Part shown: in pieces, positions 10,315 through 21,084 of the stretch
Position numbering within the stretch: position 1 is the first letter of the stretch
Layout of the letters: the number at the start of each line of letters is the position of its first letter
NCBI RefSeq assembly: GCF_000350225.1
Contig: NW_005178541.1
Coordinates: 342,360-406,359 of the forward strand
Source: Chondrus crispus
Lineage: Eukaryota > Rhodophyta > Florideophyceae > Gigartinales > Gigartinaceae
Direction of reading: 5' to 3'
DNA length: 64,000 bases
Program-made: the position numbers and the translations under genes
The notes under the pieces: generated by a model
Databases searched by the model: none
Told to the model about the DNA's origin: nothing
Seen by the model: the letters and a program-made list of their open reading frames with translations, nothing else

Positions 10315-13300
10315 TCTCGTTGAGACGGCGGCCACAGCACTTCCTTGCGACCTGTCCTTCTTTTCCCATCCTGCCCGCATGATAGTCGACTAGCGACTTT
10401 ATCGTACGACCTTTGGGCGATAAAAAGAACCCACCTGCGAATCTCCTGTTATTTCTCACTTCCTCCTCTTTTGCATTTTCAGTTTTCCCTTTCTTGATTT
10501 GCCTATGTTTCCTTCTCTTCAATTCCTCCTCTTTATCCTTGACCATTTTCCTCCCTCTTTTCCTACGCCCTGACTCTGCCTAACGGGGGCGGCAACGTGC
10601 GTGTTTACGGCATCTCCAACTTCCTCCTTTCGTTTGCCCTCTTCTTGCCGTAGGCGGGGACGTGGCGGTCCCAGACAATTTTTCTAGTCGCCCTCCCCCC
10701 TTTTTGTTGAGCCATCCACGAGACGTCGTCAATGATCGCATCTTCAGTTGCTCCGTTGCCCGTTTGGAGATTCCCCCTCAAGGAAATACAGTCCCCCCTA
10801 GAGTCTCTGAGGTGGTCTGTTTTTCTTTCCTCCTCTTCATTTCTCAATTTCCCCCAATTTCCTGCGCATTCCCTGTCTCCCATCCTCGATATGCGTCTTC
10901 CCTTTCCTCCTCTTTTGTGGTTTACCTCCTCTTTTTGTCTCTCCCTTTTTACCTCTTCAAATTCCTCACTTACCTCCTCTTTTCTCGCACATCGGGCATC
11001 CTCGAAAACGTCATCAAGACCACCTACCATCCATTCTCGGGGCTCCTTAGGGGGAAGATTATTGTCAATTAAATCCGACAAGACGAGGGGGGTTGCCACA
11101 ACAAAATAAGATAACGTATGGGTCGTCGCCGTCGAGACGCTCAAACCCTCCGGTCCAGCTTGGCTGCTTCGTCCATAAACACGATTGGGGTCCACTGCAC
11201 AACCCCTACAATATCAGAGGACCATTTCGCCCATCATTGCCTTCAAAAGTCACGCGACCTTCGTAAAAATATTTGACACGTTCATCTCCACGTTTTCGTT
11301 CCTCTTCTAACTCACTGGGGTTGTCTCGGTGGGCTTCCGCCTCTCCACACCTGCCGTATCGTAACATTCTTCCACTCAGTTTCTCCCGATCCCCGTGGTT
11401 CGAGGGCTATTACTGTGCGCGACCTCGAGTGTGTCCGCTTCGTGATGCAGGTTATCTCGTCGATTCGCGTTCCCCCTTCGCGACCAGGGTGGTTCTACGC
11501 TCCGGTCAGCGTCTCTATGCTTACATCAACTTACAAAGGCGCATCGGGGCAGGTATCGCCTCATGACGCGTCTGCCCTCGGCGAGGACCGTAGTTCTCGG
11601 TACAAACTGTCGCGAAGTTAAACCATCCGGTGGTGTATGACAAGGGAGAATCCTGTACGTGGAGCGACGTCGTCATGCTGGTACTCAAGGATGATCCCCT
11701 CATTCCTGTCGCTGTCTTGGACTGTTGTTGACGAGGATCGACGCTTGTCGATCTCACGAGACACTGACATCTTGGTCTGGGTGATCCCTGGATCGTTGGT
11801 ACAGCTATGAAACCGTCCCCTCCGGCAGCAATTATGGTCTTAGCTGTCTTCGTTTTCCCGTTGCTTCTGCCAGTATTTGGCGAAGCTCCGATGTAAGGTC
11901 ATGCCCTCAACCAATCGAAAAAAAATAAAAGGTAGGGAGAAGGAGAAGAAAGCAGCGCCTTCATTATGCGCAACAGCGCGCACGCGCACTCGCTCGTAAG
12001 CCCTTCCTGAAAGGCGCGGGGCCAGGACCTCGTCCTTTCTTTTCTGTGGACGTTCTTCTCCTCGGAGTACGTCCGTGATCCTCATAAATAAGCGCTCACA
12101 AGAGTGGCGAGTGCCAGGTGGGCGAGAGAGAAAAAAAGGGGGGAGGGGTCTTTGTCGAGCTCTTCCCCTTTTGGGGGCTGTGGTGTGTCGGGGGATCGGC
12201 GGTTGTGGCTTGTGCCAACAAACAGGCATGATATCTCGCGGCGACCATGATTGCCCTAATTCTTTGTTAATATTTTCGAATGGTGCTTCGCACCTCCTTT
12301 CTCGTGCTTTGGCATGTCGCGCGCTCTCGGTACCAAGTCAAAGTAGCGTCTCACTTCTCATTTCATCATCATTTGTCTGGCGTTCTTTTCTCGAGTGTGA
12401 GGTTCCAGAATTGATTCTTGTTACCGACGGTGCCTCGACCTCCTTCCTGGGGTCTTCATCCAAGCTCTCCTTCCCGTGACTTCCTACCGTCCCCTTCATA
12501 TCCTCGGTCGATACGATCTGTCAAGTACGTACTCACTACACAGCGCGTGTCCCTCTTTTTGCATAGGCCAGAGGGCGTGTATGACCAATGGGATCCATGA
12601 TTCCGGTGAGGAGTGCCCCTCTGGGGACCGTCACCGAAGCAGAGTGCATAAGCTTTCCTTAAGGATTGTCATAATTTTCCCATTGAAATCCCGCGCAGAC
12701 GCGCTTGCGTCCGATCCCCTGGTGACATAGGGGAGATGCGAGGACAGAAAAAATAATAGAACCAATAGGGGCTGTGTCGGTACGCTTTTTTTCAAGCCAA
12801 TATCGAGGGTCTCAATGAAATTTGCACCAGGCCCTCGTCAGGGGTTCGAACTCCCTTTCTTAGATTTGACTCCTTCTCCCAAGGAGCTAACGATACCATT
12901 CGTCCCGCGTAGATTAACCTCGAAACAAAACAAAAAAATGACAAAGACACAGTAGCCGGTTCACGTATACGGTGAACGTTGCCTGAGAGGTCTCCATCAG
13001 TTGGGAGCTTCACCCCGTGGGGCTATTATAATTACGTGTCTCGTCAGTGCCTTCTGCACGGTAAAGGAAAAAAGTAAAAAAGTGAAGAGAGTCGCCACGA
13101 AAGTAATTTCATGTACAAGGTGGGAGGGCATCCTTCAGGGGTTCCGACGTATTCTTTCGCGACACGGACCATACTTTCCGCTTGGTGCTCATCAGGTCTC
13201 GTACGACCCTCGCTCGTCCTTCGCGCCTCATTGCGCGCATCCCCACGGGGGGAAGGGGCTTCTTCTTCGTTCTCAATGGAACGCCTTGTTTCGAATCTTG

Positions 13301-14148
13301 GGTCTACTGTAGGGTTCCCCTTCTCATTGGCGTGGCAATAGCCTCCTTCTTAGTCCTTGTAGGTTCTTCTGATCGACCCCCGCAGTGCGGGTTTGTCTCC
13401 TTGACGACACAGAAAATCATAGTAACTGGAACAGAACAATTACAAAACAGAAAAGAGGAAAGTGAATAAAATAAAGAAACAAAGAAACGACAGAGTTGAA
13501 GAGAAATCATGATGGGTAAGTGCTAAGTAGACCGTCCTGGAAAAAAAAGATAATAGGACCGATTGTGAGCGTCGACGTCGGTCACCGCGGGTGAATTCGT
13601 AACCGCGCTCTTCTGAGGGTGGTCCCTTTGGACGACTCTTCGTGCTCGGCGAGCATGGGCAGTGTGTTAGCAGTGAGTGTGACGATCGGCTTCGTGTGAG
13701 GTCGGGTGGGGCTTGGCTGCGGGGCGACTTAGAATAGTTATGTCGCCGACTGTGGCAAACGATCACCACTTATCGTGCGTACTGCTGCTGCCATAATTTT
13801 TCCTGCTTTTTGATTATAACTTCACAGCATGGCTGGAATCGACTTCTCACTTGTGTCGCCTGTTCAGCAGGTTGTTGTCGACACGCTTACATATGTATAT
13901 ATAATTTGATTTCATCATCCCCCACACGTGGGCGGACCGTCCGTTCGAAACGTCATTTCTCGTGCGTACCGTGATGAAGCGTGTGTGTTTTCCGAGAGGC
14001 TCAATGCCTCATCCAAGGATACAGTCTCGCTTCTCTGCCTTGCTCTCCTTTCCTTCAAACTCCTTATCTGCGAACCCCGTAGATGTGTTCCTTTCTCGAA
14101 GTTCTGACCTCTCTGTTGTCTCTAACCTACTAATTCTATTTACGATGG
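10315..14148. other. Element 1 spacer between antisense ORF and pol
   Basis: About 3.8 kb, very pyrimidine-rich on plus (runs of TCCTCCTCTTT near 10455-10990). Plus-strand pieces around 11270-11730 look weakly coding in two frames (for example around SDVVMLVLKDDPLIP near 11675), perhaps a decayed second antisense gene. No domain is recognised. The analogous spacer of element 3 is of similar length but shows no clear similarity by eye. Confidence 0.45.
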
Positions 14149-15780
14149 CTATCCTGGTTGTCCGTGCGACGCTTGCGTGGGTAAGGGTAGCCTTTTCCTT
14201 CGGAAATATGTGACTACCGCGCTTCGGGGGATCTGCTCAATAGGTTCCCACGTTGCGTCCTCGATGGTATACCCATACCACCTCACTTTGAGAATTAATT
14301 TCTCCTCGTCGTAGCCGTGGTCCACGATCTTGTCGATCACATACTCCTGACTCTCGGTTCCTTCTTCCTGCGTGTCCAACTGTCCTTCCCCCTTCCGAAG
14401 ATCTTCCAACTCATCCTCTTCTCTGGACTTTCCGAACTCGCGTAGGTCTGGAGGTGTCTCCGTTGTCGGCGTTCGACCAACTAAATTATCCTGGTCCCCC
14501 GTCGTAGGCGCACAGGTGTGAGGACGTTCCTCGTCCTCCATTACCTCTCCTTCTTCGTTTAGCTCCGGCTCTCCCAGGAACTGTAGCGCTTGCCGTAGGC
14601 CAGTTATCGGCGCATAGTCCATCGGGCTTGGGGCTAACTCCACCCTGTCTCGCGATACGCGTTCCTCCTGATCGCCAATGACAAGGACTACCGTATGTTG
14701 ATCCGATCTTCGGACCTGATAAGGTCCTGTGGCGACTTGTGCCAGCTTGTGTTTCGGTTCGCTAGCCGTGCCCTGCTCCTTCCGAAGGAACACGTAGGAC
14801 CCTGGCGGGATCTCATATTGCGGTTTGCGAAGGCGTGCGTCGAAATTTCGCTTGTACCGGGCTTGTTCCTTTCGCAAACTCCTATCAGCGCCTTTCATCA
14901 GGCTTTCCAACCACGACTGCCATTTCAGGTAGTACGCTCGATTCGAGCTAAATCCTTCCAAACTTGGCTGTGCTTGTAACTCAATGCTTCTCGGCGCCCG
15001 AGCTAACACCGGCTCGAAGGGCGCGATATTCGTAGTTCGATGAACTTGCGTGTTGTATGCGAACGTCACAGCGTCGCTAAATAGGTCCCAGTCCTTGGGA
15101 TGCGCTCCAACGTATTTTCGCAACGCGAAAGTCAGCGTGCGGCTAAACCTCTCAACTTGGCCGTTGGCTTGCGGGTGGTACGTAGTCGTGAACACATTGC
15201 GTATGCCGAGAATTCGGCAGACATTCTGAAAGAGCCGGGCCGTGAACTGTGTTCCATTGTCGGACAGCAGCTTGACCAGCGGTCCGTACACGAATATCCA
15301 ATGGTGAACGAAGGCTTGTGCGATGTGCGCAGCTGATATCTTCTTCAACGGTACGGTTCGTACCAGTTTCGAGTATCGATCGCTGATCACGAGATTGTAC
15401 CGATTTCCTCGTTTAGTTGTAATTAGCTCGCCGAGGATGTCGATGGCGAACAAATCCAGCGGAGCTTTGGGCGTGAACAGCTTCATTTCCTTCGTGTTTC
15501 TTCTTAACTTCACCCTCTCCCGCGCACATACGGCGCAATTCTTCGCGACGGTATAGCAGTCTAGGGCCATCGTAGGCCAATAAAAATATCTTCTCAAAGT
15601 CTTGTAAAGTTTCCTGCCTCCCGGGTGGCCTGCCAATTTTGCGTAGTGGCTCAACCCTAGGACGCGGTCCCTTAACGATTGTGGTATTACCACTTGTACA
15701 AACTCCGCCGCGGTACGGCATAGAGTTCCTTCGAGTTCCTCGGTCTCCGTGCTGAACGTTCTCACTTTTCCGGCGTCCAT
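14149..15780 (-). CDS. pol: Element 1 integrase with chromodomain
   Basis: A 543-codon C-terminal pol section. In order: HHCC zinc module (H..H..C-AV-C), catalytic core with D in AIDILGEL, D in LLSDNGTQF and E in YHPQANGQVERF, a C-terminal beta-barrel-like region, an acidic linker, and a chromodomain (EYVIDKIVDH...LKVRWYGY...ATWEP) near residues 465-520. The enzyme joins the cDNA to host DNA, and the chromodomain would steer it to modified histones. It is out of frame with the upstream RNase H part because of a one-base loss near 15825, deduced by comparison with element 3. Confidence 0.9.
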   Translation of the reverse strand: MDAGKVRTFSTETEELEGTLCRTAAEFVQVVIPQSLRDRVLGLSHYAKLAGHPGGRKLYKTLRRYFYWPTMALDCYTVAKNCAVCARERVKLRRNTKEMKLFTPKAPLDLFAIDILGELITTKRGNRYNLVISDRYSKLVRTVPLKKISAAHIAQAFVHHWIFVYGPLVKLLSDNGTQFTARLFQNVCRILGIRNVFTTTYHPQANGQVERFSRTLTFALRKYVGAHPKDWDLFSDAVTFAYNTQVHRTTNIAPFEPVLARAPRSIELQAQPSLEGFSSNRAYYLKWQSWLESLMKGADRSLRKEQARYKRNFDARLRKPQYEIPPGSYVFLRKEQGTASEPKHKLAQVATGPYQVRRSDQHTVVLVIGDQEERVSRDRVELAPSPMDYAPITGLRQALQFLGEPELNEEGEVMEDEERPHTCAPTTGDQDNLVGRTPTTETPPDLREFGKSREEDELEDLRKGEGQLDTQEEGTESQEYVIDKIVDHGYDEEKLILKVRWYGYTIEDATWEPIEQIPRSAVVTYFRRKRLPLPTQASHGQPG

Positions 15781-16919
15781 TTCTTCCTTGATGCGATTGC
15801 AGAAGGGGTCGACGGCTTGCTCGCGATGAGCTCTTCCGGAGTGACAGATTGGAATTGATCGAGGCGATCAGGGGCGGTCCCCCCCTCAAGAGCGAGGATG
15901 TCTTCCATCGCGTCAAAACTTTCCTCGTTCTCCACTGTACCCTCGGCCGGTTCGGCCATAAAGCATGGGATTTCGTCGTCGATTTCGTCGACGGTTTCTC
16001 CTGCGGTCCGTAATCTTGACAGGGCATCAGCTAGACTGTTCGCATTGCCCTTCTTGTACTTGATTTCGAAATCGAATTCCGAGAGGCGGAGCCTCCATCG
16101 GATTAATCTCTCGCTGGGGTCGGTTACGTTCATCAACCACCTCAATGAGGCATGGTCGGTATGCACAATGAAGTGCTCGCCATATAGATATGGTCTTAAA
16201 GTCTGTACGGCCCAAATTACCGCTAGGCATTCTTTTTCTGATACAGAATAGTTTCTCTCGGCTGCGGCTAACGTTCTTGAAAAGAACCCGATGGGTTTGC
16301 GTTGCGCATCCGGGTGTGTTTGAAATAGTGCAGCACCTATTTGGTAGTCGCTTGCATTGGTATCTACCGAGTAGGGTTGGTCCTTCTTCGGCAGCGCCAA
16401 CACCGGCGGTGCCAAGATGGCGTCCTTGAGCTTATGAAAAGCTTTCTTGCACGGTTCGTCGAATCCTTCCAACTGGACCGGTTGTCCCTTCTTCAACAGT
16501 TGATTGAGCGGATGCGCGATTTTCGCATAATGCGGAACGAATCTGCGGTAGACATTACAAAGTCCCAAGAAGCTCCTGAGCTGGGTCTGCGTTTGAGGGT
16601 ACCTCACTTGTTCCAATGCGACGGTTCGCGCAGCGTTCACTTCCAATGTACCTGGCCGAACTACATGGCCCAGGTACTTGATCTTTTCGACGAAAAATTC
16701 CCACTTGCGAAGCTTGAGCTTCACACCTGCCTTCTCCAATACAGAAAGTATTTCATCCACGTGCGCGATGTGCTCCTCCCACGACTTGCTAAAAATTATT
16801 ATGTCGTCCAGATACACCAAACAGCACTTCCAACGAAACGGAGAGAGCAGAATATCCATTGCTCTCTGAAACGTCGCTGGCGCGTTAGTTAGCTCGAAGG
16901 GCATTCTTGAGAAGCGCTA
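15762..16919 (-). CDS. pol: Element 1 RT thumb and RNase H
   Basis: The RT catalytic motif YLDDIIIF is followed by the thumb region. The RNase H domain has DTNASDYQIGA and a conserved Glu in SEKECLAVIWA, then an acidic linker to integrase. The section follows an in-frame TAG at 16917-16919, where relatives have an aromatic residue (GL-x-RF). The frame itself continues through the TAG, so this is a point nonsense change. It ends by running out of frame near 15825. Confidence 0.85.
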
Positions 16920-18731
16920 CAGTCCCGAGTGACACGAAAATGCGGTCTTGTCGCGGTTGCGCTCAGGGATAGGCATCTGCCAATATCCCGAGATCGCGTC
17001 CAACGCGGAGAAAACCTTGGTGTCACCGAGCGAGTCCAGGCACTCATCCATGCGCGGTAAGGGATACGTGTCCTTCACCGTCACTGCGTTCAACCTGCGG
17101 TAGTCTACGCAAAAACGCATTGACCCGTCCGGCTTGGGCACCAGCAACAGGGGCGACGCCCATTCTGACTGCGCTGGTTCTATCACTCCTGCCTCCAACA
17201 TCTTCTGCACCTCTGCATCTTCTACTTCGCAGGCTTTAGGCCCGGCCCGATACGGGGCTTGTGCGATGGGACGAGTCTCGGAGATCAACTCGATCCGATG
17301 GACTGTGGAATTAATTTCGCCAAGCGTCCCATCCCACATCCTTGAATACTTCTTCAACATCCGACGGAACCGCTCGCGCAGCCGGTCCGGCACGTGGCTC
17401 AGGTCGAGTTCCTCCACGTCCGGCGGGGAAGGCTCAATCCGCCGCTCCGGCGTCGTAGTTGCCCTCGCGGAGAGCCTTTCCTCCCGTTCTCCTTGCTGGT
17501 CCTCGCGATCTTGATCCGACGGTTGGCATCTTGCCTCGTCCGTAGGCGTCTTGGTAGAATTAGGAAAATTTTCCTTCTTCCTTTCTTGAATTCCGAGAAC
17601 TTCACCAATGGTGGTTTTGCTCTCGAGCGCAGCTCTCGGGTGCGGTAATAATTCTGCCACCACTTGGCCTTTTTGCACCCTGACAGGGTACATCCTAAAA
17701 TTCGCAACGAATAAACGAAATAGCCGGTCAGGCTCGACCTGAACAACACCATTTGTACACGTCAGCCCGTGCCTTTCGTACAACGACGAGTACGGCTGAA
17801 CCACAACTAAGCCCGCCCTCTTCGAGGTGCATTCCACGACGCGTTGCGTCCCTGACTCAATAGTTGTGGCTCTTGCCGCTTTTACCTTAGGGGAAATTCG
17901 CTCCCTCTTTCCCTCATTCTCGTCCTCGCCCAGGACGAGATTCTTCTTCCCTCTTCTCGTCGAGAACCGCCTAACTATCGGAACCTCCGAGAAATCTGCC
18001 AACTCAACCGTTTTCTTCCTTGGATAAATTGCTTCCACAAACCGGTCACAGTAGTCCGCGCCTAGAATTAGCGGGACGGCTAGTTTTTCGCATACAATAA
18101 ACTCGGCTGCGGCCACAAATTTTCCAAGCCTCACAGGAATTATAATTGTGCCGAGAGTCCGGAATGGCCTATTGTTCGCGTCGCCAATGTCTTGGGTCGG
18201 TCCGTAGGACACTAGAGATTCCATTCCAGCCGGGAGTTCCGATTTTCGCACAAGGTTTGGTCCCGCGCCGGTGTCTAAAACAGACAACACCCGGCTCATC
18301 AATCCGACTGTTGGTCCAATGTCCGCGTACACTTTGTAGTTTTTTCGCGCAAGAACCAAAATCTTCTCAGGACATTTCCTTCGCTTAACCCTGTACCAGG
18401 GTCTTCGAACTTCTTCCAGCGGATGATCTCGGGCTTGGCTCAAAATTTTCTTGACTTGAGCTGGCCCTTTGGGCTTATCCACCAATCCAACAACCTCCTC
18501 CTCGAGGCCTGACTTTTCCTTTAGAGACGGGGAACGGGGCTGAGCCCCGGGCACAGTACGTCGACCCTGTGCCTCTCGCGACTCATGCGAGATTTCCCTC
18601 TCTAGTTTTCCTGCCGCTGCGGGATCCTTCTCACATCCGACGGCGCGGGCCCCGCGGTGGGCCCTCTGAAGGGTTGGTTCGACCTCGGCGTTGAAGCACT
18701 CGGCGTGCTCGCCGTCTGCGAATCGAACCAA
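16917..18731 (-). CDS. pol: Element 1 protease and RT N-terminal half
   Basis: A retropepsin with active-site LDTGA (near residue 152) is followed by a long linker and the RT fingers and palm (WASPLLLVPKPDGSMRFCVD, ALDAISGYWQ). The frame overlaps the end of gag by about 130 nt and is in the -1 phase relative to it, the usual gypsy arrangement for Gag-Pol expression by frameshifting. I found no canonical slippery heptamer in the overlap. The reading stops at TAG 16917-16919 inside RT. Confidence 0.85.
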   Translation of the reverse strand: MVRFADGEHAECFNAEVEPTLQRAHRGARAVGCEKDPAAAGKLEREISHESREAQGRRTVPGAQPRSPSLKEKSGLEEEVVGLVDKPKGPAQVKKILSQARDHPLEEVRRPWYRVKRRKCPEKILVLARKNYKVYADIGPTVGLMSRVLSVLDTGAGPNLVRKSELPAGMESLVSYGPTQDIGDANNRPFRTLGTIIIPVRLGKFVAAAEFIVCEKLAVPLILGADYCDRFVEAIYPRKKTVELADFSEVPIVRRFSTRRGKKNLVLGEDENEGKRERISPKVKAARATTIESGTQRVVECTSKRAGLVVVQPYSSLYERHGLTCTNGVVQVEPDRLFRLFVANFRMYPVRVQKGQVVAELLPHPRAALESKTTIGEVLGIQERKKENFPNSTKTPTDEARCQPSDQDREDQQGEREERLSARATTTPERRIEPSPPDVEELDLSHVPDRLRERFRRMLKKYSRMWDGTLGEINSTVHRIELISETRPIAQAPYRAGPKACEVEDAEVQKMLEAGVIEPAQSEWASPLLLVPKPDGSMRFCVDYRRLNAVTVKDTYPLPRMDECLDSLGDTKVFSALDAISGYWQMPIPERNRDKTAFSCHSGL

Positions 18732-20908
18732 TTCTTGACCTTCACGTAACTCGTCGATGGTATCCCTAACCTCTCCATCGGAGACAACGCCTCATAATTT
18801 TCCAAAACTCGGTGCATTTCCCGGAGGGAAAGAATGCACGTTGGCGCGGCGTGCCCCTTTTCATAGCACTGATAGCACACCAGACCGTGCGTCTTGACGG
18901 GATACGGCCTCCTAGGTCCTCCACGGGCCGGCGGCCTTCCTTGACGTTGCGGCCTTCCCATCCAGCCTGGCCTTCGAAACGTCGTACCCTTGTCTTCCAT
19001 CGGAATGCGCGGCGCCGGCGTGTGGCCGCGCCCCCGAAACATCATCACGGGATCCGTGGGCTCTGAAAACGACTCCGTCGTGTATGCAGGCGTCGGTAAA
19101 GTTGACGACCCGCTGTCCCCGTAGTCCTCGTGTCCGTAGCCCTCCGATGGCTCAATGAACTCGCCTTCGGCTACTAACGCTCCTTCGTAGTGATTTTCGC
19201 TACTTCCATGCGCACCGCGCTCATCTGACGCTGAAATGGACTCGGCTAAATGGACGGCGGCGTGACTTTTGCGACCGGGATAAGAAGCCCTCGGCTTCTT
19301 ACCCGCCGTAATTGTCGACGGCGTCTGAATCGTGACCTTCTTGGTCTTCTTGTCCTTAGCGCGGCTCGCCGAGCCATGCGTCTTCGCGTAATTAACTAGT
19401 CTCAAAAACGAAACGTCCCGATTGTCTTGTCGGTATTGAGATACCATCGGCTTGATACTCGAATCCAGTCCTTCAATAAACATCGTCATTTGTTCTTCCA
19501 TCGAATATACGTTTCCACATCGATTGCTCGCGTCCGTCAGACGGATATAAAATTCCATCTCGTCTTCAGACGTTCTTTGCTGAACTTCTCGCAATGCCAG
19601 CACAGCTTGACGGATCGCCTCGTCGGTTGCGAAACTCCTCAACAACCACTGTACGGCCTCCAGCCAAACGGATATCTTTCCGTTATGGGCCCCGGCCGTC
19701 TGAGACACCGAAGTGTACTCTCTCAAGGCGATGCGGCTTAAAAATTCAGGCAACAGGCGGATCGCTTGCCCCTCGTTCATTTCTTGAGTATCGAACTCTT
19801 GAACTAATTTTGCCAAAAAATCCAACACAAGGACCCCGTCCTCTCCTGTGAACGTGTTGTCCTTCTTCACCTTAGGCGGAATATCTCTCCTGATTTTTCG
19901 CACGGCGGTCCGCCGGGAACTTGACAAATATGTCTGTGGGTTCCGCAAGCGGTACGTTCGGTACGAAAGTAATTTCTTGAAGAGGTAGTTGGTCGGATTC
20001 AGCTCCTCCAACTCCTCCCATCGCGGCCCGCGCCGCGTTGCGACATCTTCGGGCTCCGCGTCCTTGTGTCTCCGCGAGGCGGACGAAGTGACTCCGCCTC
20101 GTCTGGAGGAAATTTTCTTGCTTGACGAAATTCCGTTTCCGTCTTCTGAACGGCGTTCGGAATCGCCCGAATGGTTCGACGAACCGCCGGTACCATCTTC
20201 GGAGGGGCCAAGCGACTGCGACTGTGAGTCGCGGTTCTCCGGATCGTCACTACGGTGACCCTTGCTTGCACGTCGCTTGTCCTTCTTCGAGGGCTTCGAC
20301 TTGGAACTCCGCTGCCGAGCGGGCTTGTCCTTCTTCGACCGACGGTCGCCCTCTCTACCCAAAGGGAGCGGCTCATCGCCCGATCCTTGCGGAGCTTGAT
20401 CCGCGGCCTGCTTAAGGTCCTTGAGACGTTGCGCGGCGCGATCGAATCGGTCATCGATGCTTGTTCTAAATTTTCCTAAGGACTCCAAGGCTTGATTCGC
20501 GTCGCGCCTCGCGTCCTTGACCGAAATTTTCAACTAGGCTAGGACCTCCGGCTCCAGACTGTCGGTCGCCTCACCTCGCTCCTTCTCGACGAGATCCACT
20601 CGAGCCGACAGCTCTCCCAAAACGGTGTGGAACTCGGATACTTGCAACTCCAGTTGCTTCCGGACGAGAGCTAATTCAGCCTCGAGATTTTTCTTCGCTT
20701 CTTCGCGAATTTCGCTGCTCATCTTCTCCAACTTCTCGTCGAGGTCAGTCTTGTCGGCGGCTATCCCCGTAGGGGATTCTTGATCTCTGGGGTCCGTGGC
20801 CGTATTGGCCTGGCTCCGGGTGCGAGGACCCCTCGGGATCCTCGACGCTCGTGCCGATCCGGCTCTGCTCGCCTCGGGACCGACGTCCCCGGGTACGCTT
20901 GTTGACAT
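18602..20908 (-). CDS. gag: Element 1 Gag with one amber codon
   Basis: ATG at 20906-20908. The 768-codon frame has a single in-frame TAG at 20534-20536, after residue 124. The N terminus has charged helices with coiled-coil character. A Ser/Arg/Lys-rich stretch follows, then the capsid-like region, and a single CCHC zinc knuckle (CYQCYEKGHAAPTC) lies near the C terminus. Gag packages the RNA. Read-through of the amber codon is possible, but a nonsense mutation is simpler. The 3' end overlaps pol. Confidence 0.85.
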
Positions 20909-20975
20909 CGCTCGTACGAGCGGACCTACGCAGCCAAGAGGTTACAAACAGAAAGAAAATAAAAAAAGAGTCCGT

Positions 20976-21084
20976 TCCCAGACCACTTTTGTAGTGCATC
21001 TCCAGACCGGGACTGTCGTCGACAAAAATTCTAGGTCGGGTCTCCTGCACAGTAAACAAAAATTCTAGGTCGGGAGACCACTTT
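20976..21084 (-). other. Element 1 leader with primer-binding site and internal duplications
   Basis: On minus, 4 nt after the 5' LTR, TGGTCTCCCGACCTAGAA (21063-21080) is a candidate primer-binding site ending in the complement of a tRNA CCA. The same 18 nt follow the LTR at 55525. The leader also repeats ACAAAAATTCTAGGTCGGG (plus; 21022-21040 and 21056-21074), and a 19-bp LTR-end/PBS junction sequence recurs at about 20980-20998. Confidence 0.6.

Noticed and set aside
10605-11195. 196-codon minus frame rich in Glu and Lys
   Set aside because: It is the complement of a pyrimidine-rich tract, which avoids stops by composition. No domain or homologue seen.
12835-12860. T-arm-like AGGGGTTCGAACTCCCT
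   Set aside because: No matching acceptor, D-arm or anticodon stem at the right distance, so probably not a tRNA gene.
15413-16027. 204-codon minus frame overlapping pol
   Set aside because: It is an alternative frame of the RNase H/integrase coding region. The pol motifs lie in the other frames.
18602-18731. Canonical -1 slippery heptamer in the gag-pol overlap
   Set aside because: No X-XXY-YYZ heptamer in phase was found. GGAAAAC just before the gag stop is only a partial match.
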